A DNA stretch of 47,520 nt from an uncultured Pelagibacteraceae bacterium (GCA_902561075.1 CACEOC010000007.1:1-47520); one strand, 5' to 3'; numbered from the stretch's first letter, positions 7,953 to 17,546 are shown. The notes: a model not told the origin generated them from the letters alone. Made by a program: numbers and translations.

Positions 7953-9563
7953 ATGAATAAAATAATTAATTTTTTAGATAATACATTTTTAGATTTAGGA
8001 AGACAATTTAAGTGGTCATATTTACCTCCGCTTATGATTTATTTAGCTGCAGGTATTTCAGGTCTCACAGGTATAGTAGGTACTTTTTTTGTAAAAGATT
8101 ATCTAAACCTATCAGCAGCATTTTTAGCAGGATTAGGTTTTTGGGCTGGTATCCCATGGGCTTTAAAAATGCCTTTGGGTCATCTAGTAGATTTAATTTG
8201 GAATAAAAAAAATTACATGGTTTTTTTTGGTGCAGGATTATTATCGATAAGTTTAATGATTATGTACGGCTTGATTATTCATACCGAATTAATGTCAAAT
8301 TACTTATCGGTTGAAACCTGGTTTGTTGTAAGTGTTTTATTAGCTCCAGTTGGATACGTTGTACAAGATGTTGTTGCAGATGCAATGACAGTAGAAGCGG
8401 TTCCATTAGTTGATGATAATGGTCAGTCTTATAACAAAGAACAAATAAAAGTTATGCATACTACCATGCAAACGCTTGGAAGGTTTGCAATTATAGGTGG
8501 AACAGTATTAGTGGCTTTAATAAACGTAATATTGTTTAGTGATGTTGATCAGTTAAACCAAAATGAAAAAATAAATTTATATGGTTCTATATATATTTAT
8601 GCGCTTGCTATACCAATAGTATCGGTTGCTGGAGTTTTTTTAGCAAGTTACCTAAAAAAAATTAGGATAAATAAACTTAAATCAATGGGGCTTTCCTTTT
8701 CTGATATTAAAAAAGATGAAAAGACAAAAGTTAATTGGTGGATACTAGGTGGTAGTTTAATTTTTGTAATTTTTACATTAACTATAGGTTCATTAAAGAT
8801 ACCTTTTGCTCAAGAAATAGTTTTTATTGGATCAGTGGTAATTATTTTATTTTTGATGTTTAAGCTAATAAAAGAATTACCTGAACATCTAAGACTAACA
8901 ATCGTTGGTACAGCAGTAATTATCTTTGTGTTCAGAGCAATGCCAAGTCCTGGTCCTGGTTTAACATGGTTTGAAATTGATGAGCTAGGATTTAATGAGC
9001 AATTTCTATCTATATTGTCCTTACTTGCCTCAATTCTAACTTTGGCTGGAATAGTTTTATTAAGACCTTTTATGGCAAACAACTCAATAGCTAAAATAAT
9101 AGTTATTTTGTCAATTGCTGGCGCTATTTTATTTTTACCAAGTATTGGAATGTATTACGGACTTCATAACTGGACATCTTCCTTAACAGGAGGAGTAGTG
9201 GATGCAAAATTTATTGCATTAATAAATACTGCAATAGAGTCACCACTTGGGCAGGTTTCAATGATACCTTTATTGGCATGGATTGCAAAAAATGCACCCA
9301 ATCATCTTAAAGCTACTTTTTTTGCCGTATTTGCATCATTTACTAACCTTGCTTTGTCTGCAAGTGCTTTAGGTACAAAATATTTGAACGAAATTTTTAT
9401 AGTTACAAGAGAGGTTAAAGATAAGGTTACAAACGAGATCCAATCAAATGCAGATTATTCAGATCTTGGAATATTATTAATTGTGACAACAATTTTAACT
9501 TTAGTATTACCAATAATATTTGTATTCATAATTAATAAATCAAAATACAAAACAAAAGAGTAA
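7953..9563 (+). CDS. MFS-type transporter, folate/biopterin (BT1)-like
   Basis: 536 aa, about 12 TM segments; VGYVVQDVVADAMTVEAVP resembles the BT1 family. Confidence 0.65.
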   Translation: MNKIINFLDNTFLDLGRQFKWSYLPPLMIYLAAGISGLTGIVGTFFVKDYLNLSAAFLAGLGFWAGIPWALKMPLGHLVDLIWNKKNYMVFFGAGLLSISLMIMYGLIIHTELMSNYLSVETWFVVSVLLAPVGYVVQDVVADAMTVEAVPLVDDNGQSYNKEQIKVMHTTMQTLGRFAIIGGTVLVALINVILFSDVDQLNQNEKINLYGSIYIYALAIPIVSVAGVFLASYLKKIRINKLKSMGLSFSDIKKDEKTKVNWWILGGSLIFVIFTLTIGSLKIPFAQEIVFIGSVVIILFLMFKLIKELPEHLRLTIVGTAVIIFVFRAMPSPGPGLTWFEIDELGFNEQFLSILSLLASILTLAGIVLLRPFMANNSIAKIIVILSIAGAILFLPSIGMYYGLHNWTSSLTGGVVDAKFIALINTAIESPLGQVSMIPLLAWIAKNAPNHLKATFFAVFASFTNLALSASALGTKYLNEIFIVTREVKDKVTNEIQSNADYSDLGILLIVTTILTLVLPIIFVFIINKSKYKTKE

Positions 9564-11009
9564 TTATATATCAACAACCATAGTATCTTTAGACCCACCA
9601 CCTTGAGAACTATTTACAATTGTACTACCTTTCCTTAAAGCAACTCTCGTTAATCCACCAGTTGTTACATAAGTGGATTTCCCACTTAATATAAAAGGTC
9701 TTAAATCTAAATGTCGTGGTTCAATATCATCTTTTGTGATAGTGGGTGCGGTAGACAAAGTTTCAAGTGGTTGAGCAATATATTCTCTAGGATTTTTTTT
9801 TATTTTTTTTATAACTTCTTCTCTTTCTTCTTTTGGTGCTTTTGGTCCAATCATTATACCATAACCACCTGATGCATTTGCTGGTTTAACTACAAGCTTA
9901 GAAATATTTTCTATAACATAGTTTTTTTGAACCTCGTCGTGACATAGATAAGTTTCTACTTGATTCAATATTGGCTGCTCACCTAAATAGTAAACAATCA
10001 TCTTATTTACATATGAGTAAACAACTTTATCGTCTGCTATTCCAGTTCCTATAGCATTTAAAATTCCTACATTTCCTTTTCTCCAACATTTGAATAATCC
10101 TGGCACACCGATCAAAGATTCTTTGAAAAAAGCTTTTGGATCTAAAAAATTGTCATCTAATCTTCTATATATACAATCTACTCTCAGTGGTCCTTTTACA
10201 GTCTTCATATAAACATTATCATTTTCAACAAATAGATCTTTTCCTTCAACTAAGGCTATACCCATTTGTTCTGCTAAAAATGAATGTTCGAAGTAAGCAG
10301 AGTTATATATACCTGGTGTAAGAACAACCATATGCGGATTAGCTTTTTTTTTGGGTATGCACTCAACCATACAATTATAAAGTTTGTTTGTATATTGATG
10401 AATTTCAGCAACTTTATATCTTGTAAATAATTCCGGAAATACATCTCTCATTACCATTCTGTTCTCTAACATATACGAAACACCAGATGGAACTCTAAGA
10501 TTATCCTCTAAAACTAAATATTCTCCGCTTTTATTTCTTATTAAATCAACACCAGATATATTTGACCAAGCTTTATATTTTGGGGAAAATCCTTCACACT
10601 CTTTTACATAGTAAGGAGATTTAAAAATTATTTCTTTTGGTATTACATTGTCCTTAAAAATTTTTTTTTGATTGTAAACATCATCAATAAATAAATTTAA
10701 TGCCTTAACTCTTTGTTTTAAACCTTTAGATACTTTATTCCATTGTGTTTTAGGTATTATTCTAGGGATGATATCTAATGGCCACTTTTTTTCTTCAGCT
10801 CTATTGTTTGCCGCATATACTCTAAAATTTATTCCTCTAGAGCTAATCGTGCTTTGACAGTTCTTTTCGATCTCTTGAAGTTTTTTTTTACCGTGTCTTT
10901 CTAAGATACCTGATATAATTAATGCATGTTTTCTTAGTTTGTTATCCTCAGTAAAATAGCCATCGTATGCTGAGCTAGCATTATAGTTTTTCCATAATTT
11001 TGATACCAT
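9564..11009 (-). CDS. Circularly permuted ATP-grasp type 2 family protein (COG2308-like)
   Basis: 481 aa; LEDNLRVPSGVSYMLENR, LVVKPANASGGYGIMIG, GGLTRVALRKGSTIVNSSQGGGSKDT. Confidence 0.85.
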   Translation of the reverse strand: MVSKLWKNYNASSAYDGYFTEDNKLRKHALIISGILERHGKKKLQEIEKNCQSTISSRGINFRVYAANNRAEEKKWPLDIIPRIIPKTQWNKVSKGLKQRVKALNLFIDDVYNQKKIFKDNVIPKEIIFKSPYYVKECEGFSPKYKAWSNISGVDLIRNKSGEYLVLEDNLRVPSGVSYMLENRMVMRDVFPELFTRYKVAEIHQYTNKLYNCMVECIPKKKANPHMVVLTPGIYNSAYFEHSFLAEQMGIALVEGKDLFVENDNVYMKTVKGPLRVDCIYRRLDDNFLDPKAFFKESLIGVPGLFKCWRKGNVGILNAIGTGIADDKVVYSYVNKMIVYYLGEQPILNQVETYLCHDEVQKNYVIENISKLVVKPANASGGYGIMIGPKAPKEEREEVIKKIKKNPREYIAQPLETLSTAPTITKDDIEPRHLDLRPFILSGKSTYVTTGGLTRVALRKGSTIVNSSQGGGSKDTMVVDI

Positions 11010-11115
11010 TTTCTAAGTGTTTATCAGTTACATTAATTATTCAATTGCAGAATTAATATAGCTGATATGCGAAAAATAAAATATATGTTATTTAGTAAAT
11101 TATTTATTAAATTTT

Positions 11116-11847
11116 ATGACTTATTGTATAGGAATTAAAACACAAGATGGCATTGTAATTGCCTCAGACTCAAGAACAAATGCTGGACTAGACAATGTCA
11201 ACATTTACTCAAAAATGTTTACTCATGATGTAGGTGATAGGACAATAATTGTTGTTACATCCGGTAATCTTGGTACTTCACAAGCAGTATTTAAATCTTT
11301 GGAAAAAGATTTAAATGATAGTTCTGGTAAAAAAAATTTAAACACATGTGAAGATTTTGACCAAGTAGCATCGTATGTTGGCAATCTTAATATTAAACAT
11401 TCTGCACCAAAAGGTATTAATACAGATACTGTTTTACTTGGATCTACTTTTATTGTTGGAGGACAAATCAAAGGAAAACCTATGGAACTTTTCTTAGTAT
11501 ATCCACAAGGGAATTATATTAGACCAGCTGACAGTAAACCATACTTGGTTATTGGTGAGGTAAAATATGGAAAACCTATTTTAGATAGAGTTATTACTCC
11601 TACAGTTTCAATAGGAGATGCATCAAGATGTGCACTTATTTCAATGGACTCAACTCTCAAAAGTGATTTAACCGTCGGACCACCAATTGATTTTGTAGTT
11701 TATAAAAAAGATGAACTGAAAATAACATCGCAAAAATGTTTAAATTTGAGTGATGAAGAGTTTTCAAAAGTTTCAAAAGAATGGTCTGAAGGAATTCTTA
11801 AAGTATTTAACTCCTTTCCTAGATTTGATTGGGAAAAATCACAATGA
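11116..11847 (+). CDS. Predicted proteasome-type protease (COG3484-like, Ntn hydrolase fold)
   Basis: N-terminus MTYCIGIKTQDGIVIASDSRTNAGLDNV resembles proteasome beta subunits, with Thr2 as candidate nucleophile. Confidence 0.8.
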   Translation: MTYCIGIKTQDGIVIASDSRTNAGLDNVNIYSKMFTHDVGDRTIIVVTSGNLGTSQAVFKSLEKDLNDSSGKKNLNTCEDFDQVASYVGNLNIKHSAPKGINTDTVLLGSTFIVGGQIKGKPMELFLVYPQGNYIRPADSKPYLVIGEVKYGKPILDRVITPTVSIGDASRCALISMDSTLKSDLTVGPPIDFVVYKKDELKITSQKCLNLSDEEFSKVSKEWSEGILKVFNSFPRFDWEKSQ

Positions 11848-12443
11848 AAAAATTATTAATTGTTTTATTTATATTTTCTTTTTCACAATTATCTTTTGCT
11901 AATGAAAGGTTTATACCTCTAGAACTGTTTACAGGAGGGGAAATTAGAGATGATATAGATATTAAATTCACTCCTGCAGATAAAGTTTTTGGTAAAAAAA
12001 AAAGAAAAAAAATTGTTGGCCCTCTTGATTGGAGAGCTCCAGGTTCTGAGGAGATTATAAAGGTTTATAAAAGAACACAAAAAAATAGAGAGGGTAGAGT
12101 TAAAAAAACTCAATATTTTACAATAACAAACGATGGTCAGTGTATGGGAAGAGTATATGATCAAAGAAGATCTGGGACTAAATATATTAAAAATGGATGC
12201 AAATTTCCTTTAGGTTTTTGGAAAAAAAATGAAACTAGAACTTTTTCAGTCACCGACAAAGGGAGACCACGAACAGTAGAGTTAAAAATATTGCAACTAG
12301 GAAAAAAGCCTACAGATTGTGTAAAATTTAATTGGAAATTATTTGACGCAGCAACAGGACAAAAATATGGTGACAATGATTATAAGTTCTGTAAAGGTAG
12401 AGCTATGACTGATCTAAAAATAAGAAAAATAAAAACAAATTAA
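11844..12443 (+). CDS. Secreted protein of unknown function
   Basis: Signal peptide MKKLLIVLFIFSFSQLSFA; ATGA overlap with the preceding stop codon supports a start at 11844. Confidence 0.7.
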   Translation: MKKLLIVLFIFSFSQLSFANERFIPLELFTGGEIRDDIDIKFTPADKVFGKKKRKKIVGPLDWRAPGSEEIIKVYKRTQKNREGRVKKTQYFTITNDGQCMGRVYDQRRSGTKYIKNGCKFPLGFWKKNETRTFSVTDKGRPRTVELKILQLGKKPTDCVKFNWKLFDAATGQKYGDNDYKFCKGRAMTDLKIRKIKTN

Positions 12444-12451
12444 TTAAATAA

Positions 12452-12949
12452 ATGAAAAAAATATTACTACTATTATTACTTCTTCCAAATATTGCATTAG
12501 CAGGTTCTATGAAAATGATCGGAGAGCCCGGTCAATTAAATGAAGTGGATAGAACTATAGAAATAAAAATGTTTGATAATTATTATGAACCAAATCAAAT
12601 AGATATTAAAAAAGGTGAAACCGTAAAGTTTGTAGTTAAAAACATGGGGGAACTAGTACACGAATTTAATATTGCTACTAAGGAGATGCATATAAAACAC
12701 CAGCCAGAAATGTTAAAAATGGTTGCAATGGAAATTCTTCTTGGGGACAGAATAGATAAGAAGAAAATGAAAGAAGCAGCTAAATCAGATCATTCAATGG
12801 CTCATTCACATTCGAATAGTGTTCTTCTAGAACCAAATAACATTGGCGAATTAATTTGGAAATTTAGTACAGACGCAAGCTTAGAGGCTGCATGCAATGT
12901 CCCAGGTCACTATCAATCTGGAATGGTAGCAAAAATAACAAAATTATAA
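12452..12949 (+). CDS. Secreted cupredoxin-domain copper protein
   Basis: Signal peptide; NMGELVHEFNI and AACNVPGHYQSGM supply His, Cys, His and Met ligands. Confidence 0.85.
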   Translation: MKKILLLLLLLPNIALAGSMKMIGEPGQLNEVDRTIEIKMFDNYYEPNQIDIKKGETVKFVVKNMGELVHEFNIATKEMHIKHQPEMLKMVAMEILLGDRIDKKKMKEAAKSDHSMAHSHSNSVLLEPNNIGELIWKFSTDASLEAACNVPGHYQSGMVAKITKL

Positions 12950-12958
12950 ATACCATTT

Positions 12959-13936
12959 GTGCTAGACTACTGTGTAATTGGCTCTGGAATATCAGGATCC
13001 ACAATCGCAAATTATTTATCAAAGAGACATACAATAAAAGTTTTCGATAAAGCCAACGGTCTAGGTGGCAGAAGCTCATATAAAAGATTCAAAGGAAAAA
13101 TAGGTTTTGATCACGGTCTTCAATATATTTCACCAAAATCAAGAGAATTTAAAAATTTTACTAAATTATTAATTAAAAAAAGAATATTAAAACAATGGAA
13201 AGGAAAACATTCATTTATAAATACAAAAGTAAAAGAGAATAAAAAACACGTTAAATTAATTGGCTATAGTGGAAATAACTCAATAAGTAAATTTTTATTA
13301 AAAAATATTAAATATCAACTAAAGTATGAGTTATTAAATATCAAAAGAGAAAAAAATATATGGAATTTATATTTTTTAAATAATCAAAAGATTACTGCTA
13401 AAAACTTAATAGTTACTGTTCCTTTTCCACAATCAAAAAAACTTTTATCAAAATTTGTTAAAAACAATCTATTTAGAAATAATGTAAAAATGAATTCAGC
13501 AATTACTGTGCTTGTTATTACTAATAAAACAAACAATAAACTAAGCAGCTTTTTTACAAATGATAGTATTTTGGGTTGGGTGTCAAATGAGAATTCAAAA
13601 AAAAGATTTAAATTTAATAAAGATCTCTGGGTTTTACAAAGTACGTTTAAGTTTGGTAAATTACATATTAATAAATACAAAAAAAATAAAAAATATTATA
13701 CACATGTATTAATAAATAAATTCAAAAATCTCACGAAAGTTAAAATCAAAAAAATATATTTTACCCATATTCATGGTTGGAAATATTCTTCAAGCTCATT
13801 ACCACTAAAAAGTTATAGTTATTGGGACAAAAAAATTGGCTTAGGTATCTGTGCAGATTGGTTTGGCGGACCAAGATTAGAAAACGGATGGTTAAGTGCA
13901 AGAGACTTATTTAAAAAAATTAACAAAACGGCTTAA
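12959..13936 (+). CDS. FAD-dependent oxidoreductase, renalase/COG3380-like
   Basis: GTG start; CVIGSGISGSTIANYLSKRHTIKVFDKANGLGGRSS; C-terminal GICADWFGGPRLENGWLSARDL. Confidence 0.8.
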   Translation: MLDYCVIGSGISGSTIANYLSKRHTIKVFDKANGLGGRSSYKRFKGKIGFDHGLQYISPKSREFKNFTKLLIKKRILKQWKGKHSFINTKVKENKKHVKLIGYSGNNSISKFLLKNIKYQLKYELLNIKREKNIWNLYFLNNQKITAKNLIVTVPFPQSKKLLSKFVKNNLFRNNVKMNSAITVLVITNKTNNKLSSFFTNDSILGWVSNENSKKRFKFNKDLWVLQSTFKFGKLHINKYKKNKKYYTHVLINKFKNLTKVKIKKIYFTHIHGWKYSSSSLPLKSYSYWDKKIGLGICADWFGGPRLENGWLSARDLFKKINKTA

Positions 13937-13951
13937 TGAGTTTTAATAATA

Positions 13952-14371
13952 CTATTTTACTCTATTACCACGTAAAGCAAAAAATAATCCTCCTACATAT
14001 AAAATAACGTGAAAACTATCATGAAGTAATACATATTGGATACTTGGTGGCTCTAATATTAAAATAACGCCTGTCATTATTCCAGCAATTACAATTCCTG
14101 AAAATCTAGTTATTAAATCTCCTATCCAAGGCCATAAAAATTTTATTCTTAATAATCCACCAATTATTAAACCTATACCCGCAAATATTTCACCGTACGC
14201 AACAAAAAACCACACTGACATTGGTAAATTAAATCCTTCAGCATCTTCAATATTCAATGGTAATTTACTTAAACCCTGTTGTATAAAAACAATTGCAAAC
14301 GGTATTCTTAGTAGCCAGTTAGAACCTTGAAATTCAGGTAAAGTTTTACTCACTTTTTCAAAATATCCCAT
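13952..14371 (-). CDS. DoxX family membrane protein
   Basis: LLRIPFAIVFIQQGLSKLP...YGEIFAGIGLIIGGLLRI, four TM segments. Confidence 0.75.
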   Translation of the reverse strand: MGYFEKVSKTLPEFQGSNWLLRIPFAIVFIQQGLSKLPLNIEDAEGFNLPMSVWFFVAYGEIFAGIGLIIGGLLRIKFLWPWIGDLITRFSGIVIAGIMTGVILILEPPSIQYVLLHDSFHVILYVGGLFFALRGNRVK

Positions 14372-14473
14372 AATCTATAAATTATTATTATTTAAAATTT
14401 TTCAAGATATGATTTGTCTCATTTAGATAAATTTAGATTTTGATATGTTAAATTTAATTATAGGAGATTTAAA

Positions 14474-14662
14474 ATGAAAGTATTAAAAGAATTAGATGAA
14501 GCTAAATTAGTAATTGTAGATTTAGAGGTAAATTTAGGAAAAGAAGTTAGAAGTGCACCAACTTTATGTGCTAAGTACAAAGGAAAGATTATTCCTTTAA
14601 ACACAGCTCACGATGGTAGGCCAATATTAATGAGAGAGGAAAATTCTATAAATAATAATTAA
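14474..14662 (+). CDS. Small protein of unknown function (62 aa)
   Basis: RBS TAGGAGA upstream of ATG; MKVLKELDEAKLVIVDLEVNLGKEVRSAPTLCAKYKGK. Confidence 0.6.
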   Translation: MKVLKELDEAKLVIVDLEVNLGKEVRSAPTLCAKYKGKIIPLNTAHDGRPILMREENSINNN

Positions 14663-14707
14663 TATTATTACTTGATAAATGATTGTTAATTAAGATATAT
14701 AAACAAT

Positions 14708-15301
14708 ATGACTTTTGAGCTTCCAAAACTTGATTATGCTAAAAATGCTTTAGCGCCTATAATGTCAGAAGAAACTTTAGATCTTCATCACGGAAAACAT
14801 CATCAAACTTACATTACAAATTTAAATAACTTTATTAAAGATACAGATATGGCTGGGATGTCATTAGAAGAAATTGTTCATAATTCTTCAAAAGATAAAT
14901 CAAAAGTAGGTATTTTTAATAATGCAAGCCAACATTGGAATCATGAATTGTTTTGGAAATGCATGAAGCCAAATGGGGGAGGGTCCATGCCAAAAAAATT
15001 AGAGGATCGAATAAAATCTGATTTAGGAAGTGTTGAGGAGTTTAAAAAACAATTTATTCAGGCAGGAATTACTCAATTTGGTTCAGGTTGGTGCTGGTTA
15101 TCAATTGACGAAAATAATAAATTAGTAGTGAGCAAAACGCCTAACGCTGAAAACCCTCTAATACATAACATGAAACCAATATTGGGTTGTGATGTATGGG
15201 AGCACTCTTATTATGTAGATTACAGAAATAGAAGACCAGAATATCTTGAAAATTTCTTCGAAAAATTAGTTAATTGGGAGTTTGTAGAGTCTCATCTATA
15301 A
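14708..15301 (+). CDS. sodB: Fe/Mn superoxide dismutase
   Basis: LHHGKHHQTYITNLN, NNASQHWNHELFWKCM, DVWEHSYYVDYRNRRPEYL. Confidence 0.93.
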   Translation: MTFELPKLDYAKNALAPIMSEETLDLHHGKHHQTYITNLNNFIKDTDMAGMSLEEIVHNSSKDKSKVGIFNNASQHWNHELFWKCMKPNGGGSMPKKLEDRIKSDLGSVEEFKKQFIQAGITQFGSGWCWLSIDENNKLVVSKTPNAENPLIHNMKPILGCDVWEHSYYVDYRNRRPEYLENFFEKLVNWEFVESHL

Positions 15302-15415
15302 TTTACCAAACCCAAAAAAAGCTCCAATAATTATAATTAACCAAATAATTCCTTTAATTAAAAAAAAGGAAAAACCACCTATTAACAAATATTTTTTTAA
15401 TTTCTTTTTTAACAT
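15296..15415 (-). CDS. Small single-TM membrane protein (39 aa), not in supplied ORF track
   Basis: Manual minus-strand translation: MLKKKLKKYLLIGGFSFFLIKGIIWLIIIIGAFFGFGKL*. Confidence 0.5.
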   Translation of the reverse strand: MLKKKLKKYLLIGGFSFFLIKGIIWLIIIIGAFFGFGKL

Positions 15416-15416
15416 C

Positions 15417-16214
15417 TTAATTTAAAATAGTCATAGGATCCAATCTAGTTTGAAACCAATTCACTCTAAAATCTAAGTGAGGCCCAGTTGATCTTCCAGT
15501 CGATCCAACTGTTCCAATGACTTCTCCTTGGTTAATTTCATCACCAACATTAACCATTACCTTTTCAAGATGTGAATATATTGTAGAAATTCCATGACCA
15601 TGATCCATGATTATTGTACCGCCAGTATAATATAAATCATCTTCAGCCATGGTAATTATACCAGAGCCTGATGATTTAATTTTTGTCCCTTTTTTTGCAG
15701 CAATATCAATTCCGTAATGAGGCCATTTTGGTTTTCCATTTAATATTCTTTGACTTCCATAAACTCCTGTAACAATTCCTTTTACGGGCATTATAAATTG
15801 GTTTTTGAAAAAAATTAGATCAGAATTAATAGCTCTTGCTTTTCCAATTCTGTTATTTTCTTCTTTAATTCTATTATAAACCTCTTCTGGAGGTGTTACT
15901 TTTTTTTCATCTAAACCATCTATTCTCTGAATTTGATATTTTCTTTTATAAATTTTTTTTGTAATTTTTTCTGTTTTTCCATTCAATATTTTTGTGATTA
16001 CTAAATCAAATTTTCTTTCTCTATCAATGCCAAATACAAAAAAACCATCTTTTGAAACCTTTACCTCTTTTTTATCAATGTATATTTTTGAATTAGTTTC
16101 CGTTTGTCCTACAATAAAATGCCCTTGCATAAACTTACCATTAAACTCAATTGCTAATGAATTTGAGAAAATAAAAATAGAAACCAATAAGTATTTTATT
16201 ATTTTGCTGTCCAT
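15417..16214 (-). CDS. M23-family (LytM-type) peptidase, secreted
   Basis: GIDIAAKKGTKIKSSGSGIIT, MDHGHGISTIYSHL, GRSTGPHLDFRV. Confidence 0.9.
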   Translation of the reverse strand: MDSKIIKYLLVSIFIFSNSLAIEFNGKFMQGHFIVGQTETNSKIYIDKKEVKVSKDGFFVFGIDRERKFDLVITKILNGKTEKITKKIYKRKYQIQRIDGLDEKKVTPPEEVYNRIKEENNRIGKARAINSDLIFFKNQFIMPVKGIVTGVYGSQRILNGKPKWPHYGIDIAAKKGTKIKSSGSGIITMAEDDLYYTGGTIIMDHGHGISTIYSHLEKVMVNVGDEINQGEVIGTVGSTGRSTGPHLDFRVNWFQTRLDPMTILN

Positions 16215-16966
16215 CCACCATCTACTAACAATGAAGTTCCTGTAATCATTGATGCTGCGTCAGAAGCAAGAAAAACTACTGTTGATGCGATTTCTGACAT
16301 TTCTGCAAATCTGCCCAAAGGAATATTATTCAAAGTCTCTTTTTTAAATTTCTTATTCTTTAAAAATTTTGAAGTTAAAGGTGTTACAACAAAAGTTGGG
16401 CACACAGTATTAACTCTAATATTATATTTCGCCAAGTCGATAGCCATACCTTTAGTTAACCCCTCTAAACCGTGTTTATTCATATTATAAACACTTCTGA
16501 TAGGTCCTCCAACATGACCCATTTGAGATGACATATTCACAATCGATCCGCCTATTTTTTTTCTGTTTTTTGTCTTCAACATTTTTAAAGTACATAACTG
16601 GGCGAGATTAAATGCTGCTACATTATTTATTTTAACCATGTATTCCATGTTTGATCTTTTAACTTTTGTAAAATGTTCAGGAAAATTCGTTCCTGCATTA
16701 TTAATCAATACATCAATCCTTGGAATTTTATCAATAATAGATTTAATTTGATCATAATCGGTTACATCACAAACACAACTTTTACATTTAACTCTAAATT
16801 TTTTTATAATTTTTGAGACTTGATTTAAATCTTTCTGAGTTCTGCTTATTATTATTAGATTAGCACCTGCCTCTGCTAAAGCAATTGCACAAGCCTTACC
16901 AAGGCCTTTACCTGCTCCAGTTACTAATGCAGTTTTATTTTTTAAATTATATTTTTTTAAAAACAT
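16199..16966 (-). CDS. Short-chain dehydrogenase/reductase
   Basis: TGAGKGLGKACAIALAEAGANL, NNAG, YNMNKHGLEGLTKGMA. Confidence 0.88.
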   Translation of the reverse strand: MFLKKYNLKNKTALVTGAGKGLGKACAIALAEAGANLIIISRTQKDLNQVSKIIKKFRVKCKSCVCDVTDYDQIKSIIDKIPRIDVLINNAGTNFPEHFTKVKRSNMEYMVKINNVAAFNLAQLCTLKMLKTKNRKKIGGSIVNMSSQMGHVGGPIRSVYNMNKHGLEGLTKGMAIDLAKYNIRVNTVCPTFVVTPLTSKFLKNKKFKKETLNNIPLGRFAEMSEIASTVVFLASDAASMITGTSLLVDGGWTAK

Positions 16967-16967
16967 T

Positions 16968-17546
16968 CTATATGAATAACTTTATATCAGTATAAATCAA
17001 TTCAATTGCAACAAAGAGAATTGCCAACAAACCAAGCCATGCAATCCATTTATACTTTTTAATCCACTGCGATATTAAATTTGCAGCAACAGCCATTAAT
17101 GCAATGGACAATACTAATCCAAATATTAGTAAATAATAATGATCTTTTGCAGCACCTGCTACTGCTAATACATTGTCTAAACTCATTGTTACATCTGCAA
17201 TAATGATAGTAGTAATAGCTTTAAAAAGGTTAGTATTTTCTACAGATGGATTTTTTTCTTGTGTTGCATTTCCCTTAACTACATCAACATAAAGTTTGTA
17301 ACATACATAAAGTAGAAGTAATCCACCTATCAGTCTTAAACCAGTAATTTGAAGAAGATAAGCTGTAATTAATGTAAAGATAATTCTTAGAACAATTGCA
17401 GCTCCAATACCCCAAAAAATAATTTTTTTTCTTTGTTCATTTGGAAATTGTGATGCAACCATACCAATTATTATCGCATTATCTCCAGCTAAAACTAAAT
17501 CTAATAAAATTATTTGAATAAAAATAAGAATTTGCTCAGTTAACAT
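16968..17546 (-). CDS. TerC family integral membrane protein (YjbE-like)
   Basis: LLDLVLAGDNAIIIGMVA, DVTMSLDNVLAVAGAA. Confidence 0.88.
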   Translation of the reverse strand: MLTEQILIFIQIILLDLVLAGDNAIIIGMVASQFPNEQRKKIIFWGIGAAIVLRIIFTLITAYLLQITGLRLIGGLLLLYVCYKLYVDVVKGNATQEKNPSVENTNLFKAITTIIIADVTMSLDNVLAVAGAAKDHYYLLIFGLVLSIALMAVAANLISQWIKKYKWIAWLGLLAILFVAIELIYTDIKLFI

